Below, one piece after another: positions 61,851-64,000 of a DNA stretch of 64,000 nt. The stretch is from Pelomonas baiyunensis (GTDB lineage: Bacteria > Pseudomonadota > Gammaproteobacteria > Burkholderiales > Burkholderiaceae_C): positions 1,343,658 through 1,407,657 of the forward strand of contig NZ_JBIGIB010000001.1 of assembly GCF_043555935.1 (NCBI RefSeq), given 5' to 3'. The translations under genes were made by a program, and so were the position numbers. The notes under the pieces are model-generated. The model was given only the letters and a program-made list of their open reading frames with translations. It searched no databases and was not told the origin of the DNA. The number at the start of each line of letters is the position of its first letter. Position 1 is the first letter of the stretch.

Positions 61851-61881
61851 AAGGCCCGCGAGCCGAAGCTGCGCGGGCCTT
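61851..61881 (-). terminator. Probable terminator of the octapeptide-repeat protein gene
   Basis: AAGGCCCGCG (61851-61860) pairs perfectly with CGCGGGCCTT (61872-61881). On the minus strand the stem is followed by GTTCTTCATG. It lies 52 bp after the stop of the minus-strand gene. Confidence 0.6.
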
Positions 61882-61932
61882 GTGCGGAGCGGGTTGCGGT
61901 TGTGAGAACCGCAGCCCGTCCGGTCAGGGAAC

Positions 61933-64000
61933 TCAGAACCAGCCGCCGCCGTTGTTGCGTCGCTGTTCCTCTTCCTCGGCCAGTTTGCGATCCAGCGCCG
62001 CGAGGTGAATGTCGGCTTGTGAGCCAGCTTCTGCTGCCTTGGCCAACTCCACGTGCTCAGATCCGAGCAGCGGTGTGGTGGGCGGTGCCAGCACATCATG
62101 CAAGCCCACGGTGGCGTCCTTCCCGTCTTCTGGCTTCTGCGGTTGCACATCCTTGGTGAACCAGACGTCGGCCATGTCGTGCTTGGTGCCGTCCGTGGTG
62201 GTGTAGCTCGACACCAATCCCATCAGGTTGCCATTGTCGGCCCCGCTGCCCTTGGTGGCATTGAGGTCGAGCGATGCGACGCCCAACTCGTCCAGGGACT
62301 TCAACTCGCCGGCGTCCGTCTTGCCGTCGTGGTTGGCATCCACCCAGACCTTGAGTTCCTTCCAGTTGGCGTCGTGTGCATCCAGCTTGCCGTCGTGGTT
62401 GGTGTCCTGCTCCGTCATTGCGACGTAGCCGTCCTTCGCATGTTTGCCGTTGGCCAAGATCGTGCCAGCACCGAACAGTTCACTGCCGTTGTTGATAACC
62501 CCGTCGTGGTTGCGGTCCATCACCAGCAGGCCATCGCCTCCAGCCACCCACCCGACCTTGTTCACCTGGCCGGTGCCCATCAGGTCGAAGATGACCCCTT
62601 GTGCTGCGGCCAAGGTGTTCACGCCGTGGCCATCCAGGTCCAGAACGATCGGCGTCACCGCGAAGTACGCGTTGTACTGGGCGTTGCTCATCTCGTTGAC
62701 GGCCGCCGTTGACAGGGCATCGAGCTGAGCCATCGACATCGCACTGATGTCCTGGGTGGACAGGTTGTGGATCTGCGTGCTCGTGATCGCGTGGATCTGG
62801 TCGGTGGTCATGGCCGCCGCTTGCGCAGTCGTCATGGCGCCGATCTGGGTGTCTTTCAGTGCGGTGATCTGCGCGGTGGTCAGCGCTTGCCACTGGTCTG
62901 TGCCCAGCGATGCGATCTGACCCGTTCCAAGGGCCCGCAGGTCGTCCGTCTCCAGCTTGCTGGTCTGCGCCGATGTGAGTGCGGCGACCTGCGCCGTGGT
63001 CATCAGCGAGAACTGCGACGTGGTGAAGGCGTTCAGCTGGCTCGTGGACAAGTTGTGAATCTGGTCCGTCGTCAGCACAGACACCTTGGCCAACAGACCG
63101 GTCAGTTGCCCTGTGGTCAGCGACGCCAGGTGCGAGTCGGTCAGCGACTGCAACTGGCTGGCGCTCATGGCCCGCAGGTCGTCCGACTCGATGGCCTGGA
63201 CCTGCGCCGTCGAGAGAACGAGGATGTCTGCAGTGGCCAGCGCCGCCACTTGTGAGGACGTCATGGCCACCATGTCTGCCGTCGACAGGCCGGCCACTTG
63301 ATCGGTGTTCAACACACTGATTTGGCCGGTGGTCATGGCCTGTACGCCGTCGGTGGTCAGCGCGTTGATTTGCGCCGAGGTCAGCCCGGCAATCGCGGCG
63401 GTCGAGATGGTCCGAACGTCTGCTGTCTCCAGGCTGCGCATCTGCCCGGTGGTGAAGGCATGGACTTGATCCGACGTCAGGGCGGCGTACTGTGCCGTAC
63501 CCATGGCTACCAGATTGGCCGTGGAAAGGTTGTTGATCTGCTCAGTGGTCAGTACGCGAACTTGTGCTGTGGTGAAACGAGCCAGTTCCTCGGTGGTCAG
63601 CGCGTTCAGGTTGGCGGTGGTCAGGTTCTGCACCTGGTCCGTCGTGAGTGCGGTGACCTGCGACGACGACAGGGCTTGGAGCTGACCGTTGGTCAGTGCA
63701 TTAACCTGGGCTGTGTCCAGTGCGCGAATAGCACCGGTGGTGAACGACTTGATGTCAGCCACCTCGATGGCACGCAGCTGGTCGGTGTTGAGCGAAGCGG
63801 CCTGCACCGAGGTGAGCGCGGCGACCTGGGTGGAGGTCAGGGCCACCATGTCGGCGGTGCTCATGCCCTTGAACTGGTCGGTGTTGAGCGCACCGATCTG
63901 GCCGGTGGTCAGGGCCTGCACGCCGTCGGTGGTGAGGGCGCCCACTTGCGTGGAGGTCAGACCGGCCAGCGCGGCGGTGGTGATCGAGCGCACGTCCGCC
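61933..64000 (-). CDS. Large octapeptide-repeat protein with C-terminal calcium-binding domain (5' part outside window)
   Basis: The 689 visible codons are the C-terminal portion; the reading frame is open to the right edge, so the full protein is larger. About 55 consecutive octapeptide repeats with consensus xLTTxQ[VIL]x fill residues to the codon at 62671. The C-terminal ~230 residues hold Asp-rich loops: DLDGHGVNTL, then three canonical 12-residue-type loops, DRNHDGVINNGSEL, DTNHDGKLDAHD and DANHDGKTDAGEL, in a context (TPIVLDLDG...GWVAGGDGLLVMDRNHDG...ELFG) like the calcium domains of RTX-type secreted proteins and adhesins. It ends RRNNGGGWF. No RTX nonapeptides are visible. Likely a secreted or surface protein; export route unknown. 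Confidence 0.85.
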   Translation of the reverse strand, partial: ADVRSITTAALAGLTSTQVGALTTDGVQALTTGQIGALNTDQFKGMSTADMVALTSTQVAALTSVQAASLNTDQLRAIEVADIKSFTTGAIRALDTAQVNALTNGQLQALSSSQVTALTTDQVQNLTTANLNALTTEELARFTTAQVRVLTTEQINNLSTANLVAMGTAQYAALTSDQVHAFTTGQMRSLETADVRTISTAAIAGLTSAQINALTTDGVQAMTTGQISVLNTDQVAGLSTADMVAMTSSQVAALATADILVLSTAQVQAIESDDLRAMSASQLQSLTDSHLASLTTGQLTGLLAKVSVLTTDQIHNLSTSQLNAFTTSQFSLMTTAQVAALTSAQTSKLETDDLRALGTGQIASLGTDQWQALTTAQITALKDTQIGAMTTAQAAAMTTDQIHAITSTQIHNLSTQDISAMSMAQLDALSTAAVNEMSNAQYNAYFAVTPIVLDLDGHGVNTLAAAQGVIFDLMGTGQVNKVGWVAGGDGLLVMDRNHDGVINNGSELFGAGTILANGKHAKDGYVAMTEQDTNHDGKLDAHDANWKELKVWVDANHDGKTDAGELKSLDELGVASLDLNATKGSGADNGNLMGLVSSYTTTDGTKHDMADVWFTKDVQPQKPEDGKDATVGLHDVLAPPTTPLLGSEHVELAKAAEAGSQADIHLAALDRKLAEEEEQRRNNGGGWF
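62671..64000 (-). repeat. Tandem 24-bp repeat array encoding octapeptides
   Basis: About 55 contiguous 24-bp units in frame, e.g. ALTTDGVQ, ALTTGQIG, ALNTDQFK, GLSTADMV, ALTSAQIN. One unit is shortened to seven residues (GLLAKVS). A higher-order 576-bp period (24 units) is visible: the block around ALTTDGVQ recurs after 192 residues with adjacent units in the same order (SITTAALA/TISTAAIA, GLTSTQVG/GLTSAQIN, ALTTGQIG/AMTTGQIS). The array continues past the right edge. Confidence 0.95.

Noticed and set aside
62671..64000. CRISPR array or intergenic tandem repeat
   Set aside because: The 24-bp repeats are in frame, degenerate at third positions and contiguous without spacers, so they are coding octapeptides.

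Overview
The window is high-GC DNA with tightly packed genes, many four-base ATGA overlaps and GTG starts. Gene content (DUF3563, paired cysTWA and mod transport operons, a fused pabBC, a ParD-like gene next to map) suggests a free-living betaproteobacterium of the Burkholderiales, of the Comamonadaceae/Sphaerotilaceae type. This is an inference from gene content; no rRNA or tRNA gene was seen.

Layout. 1-10.5 kb is housekeeping: a Ste24-like M48 protease (cut by the window edge), oligoribonuclease, a fused aminodeoxychorismate synthase/lyase, an SDR enzyme divergent from an XRE regulator, an RhlE-type RNA helicase with a long leader and Arg/Gly-rich repeats, a GNAT enzyme, a cold-shock-domain/DUF1294 membrane protein, an FAH-family hydratase and a DODA-type dioxygenase. 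10.6-15.8 kb holds an overlapping operon for a small SMC-type ATPase with two accessory subunits resembling MukF/MksF and MukE/MksE, ending in a thioesterase. No JetD/MksG-like gene is nearby. 15.8-16.9 kb is a ParD-like protein translationally coupled to a type I methionine aminopeptidase, behind a nested palindrome. 16.9-28.2 kb is a complete chemosensory operon (mcp-cheY-STAS-cheA-mcp-mcp-cheW-cheR-cheD-cheB) with two closely related soluble PAS/poly-HAMP receptors.

28.5-31.4 kb is a divergent c-di-GMP pair (PilZ protein; GGDEF-EAL protein). 31.5-43.6 kb carries a tandem FKBP isomerase, a secreted GH5 cellulase with two carbohydrate-binding domains, GluQ-RS, a LysR regulator divergent from pirin and a flavodoxin, a DUF1501/DUF1800 pair, a sulfate-binding protein behind cysB, and a Tat-type dienelactone hydrolase. 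43.6-51.9 kb is a minus-strand oxyanion block: modB-modA-modC-modE, then sbp-cysT-cysW-cysA, then a stand-alone Mop protein and a small hydrolase.

52-57.5 kb contains a 58-aa DUF3563 gene with its own promoter and terminator, a NarL-type regulator, a small membrane protein/BON lipoprotein/ferritin-like set, a gene-poor structured stretch, a secreted protein with cysteine repeats, and an overlapping GST/flavin-oxidase pair. 57.5-61.8 kb holds a LysR regulator, two glycosyltransferases and two methyltransferases, suggesting a surface-glycan island. From 61.9 kb to the right edge is the C-terminal part of a very large repeat protein: more than 50 octapeptide repeats followed by a calcium-binding domain with EF-hand-like loops. 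With the SMC operon it is the most unusual content of the window.
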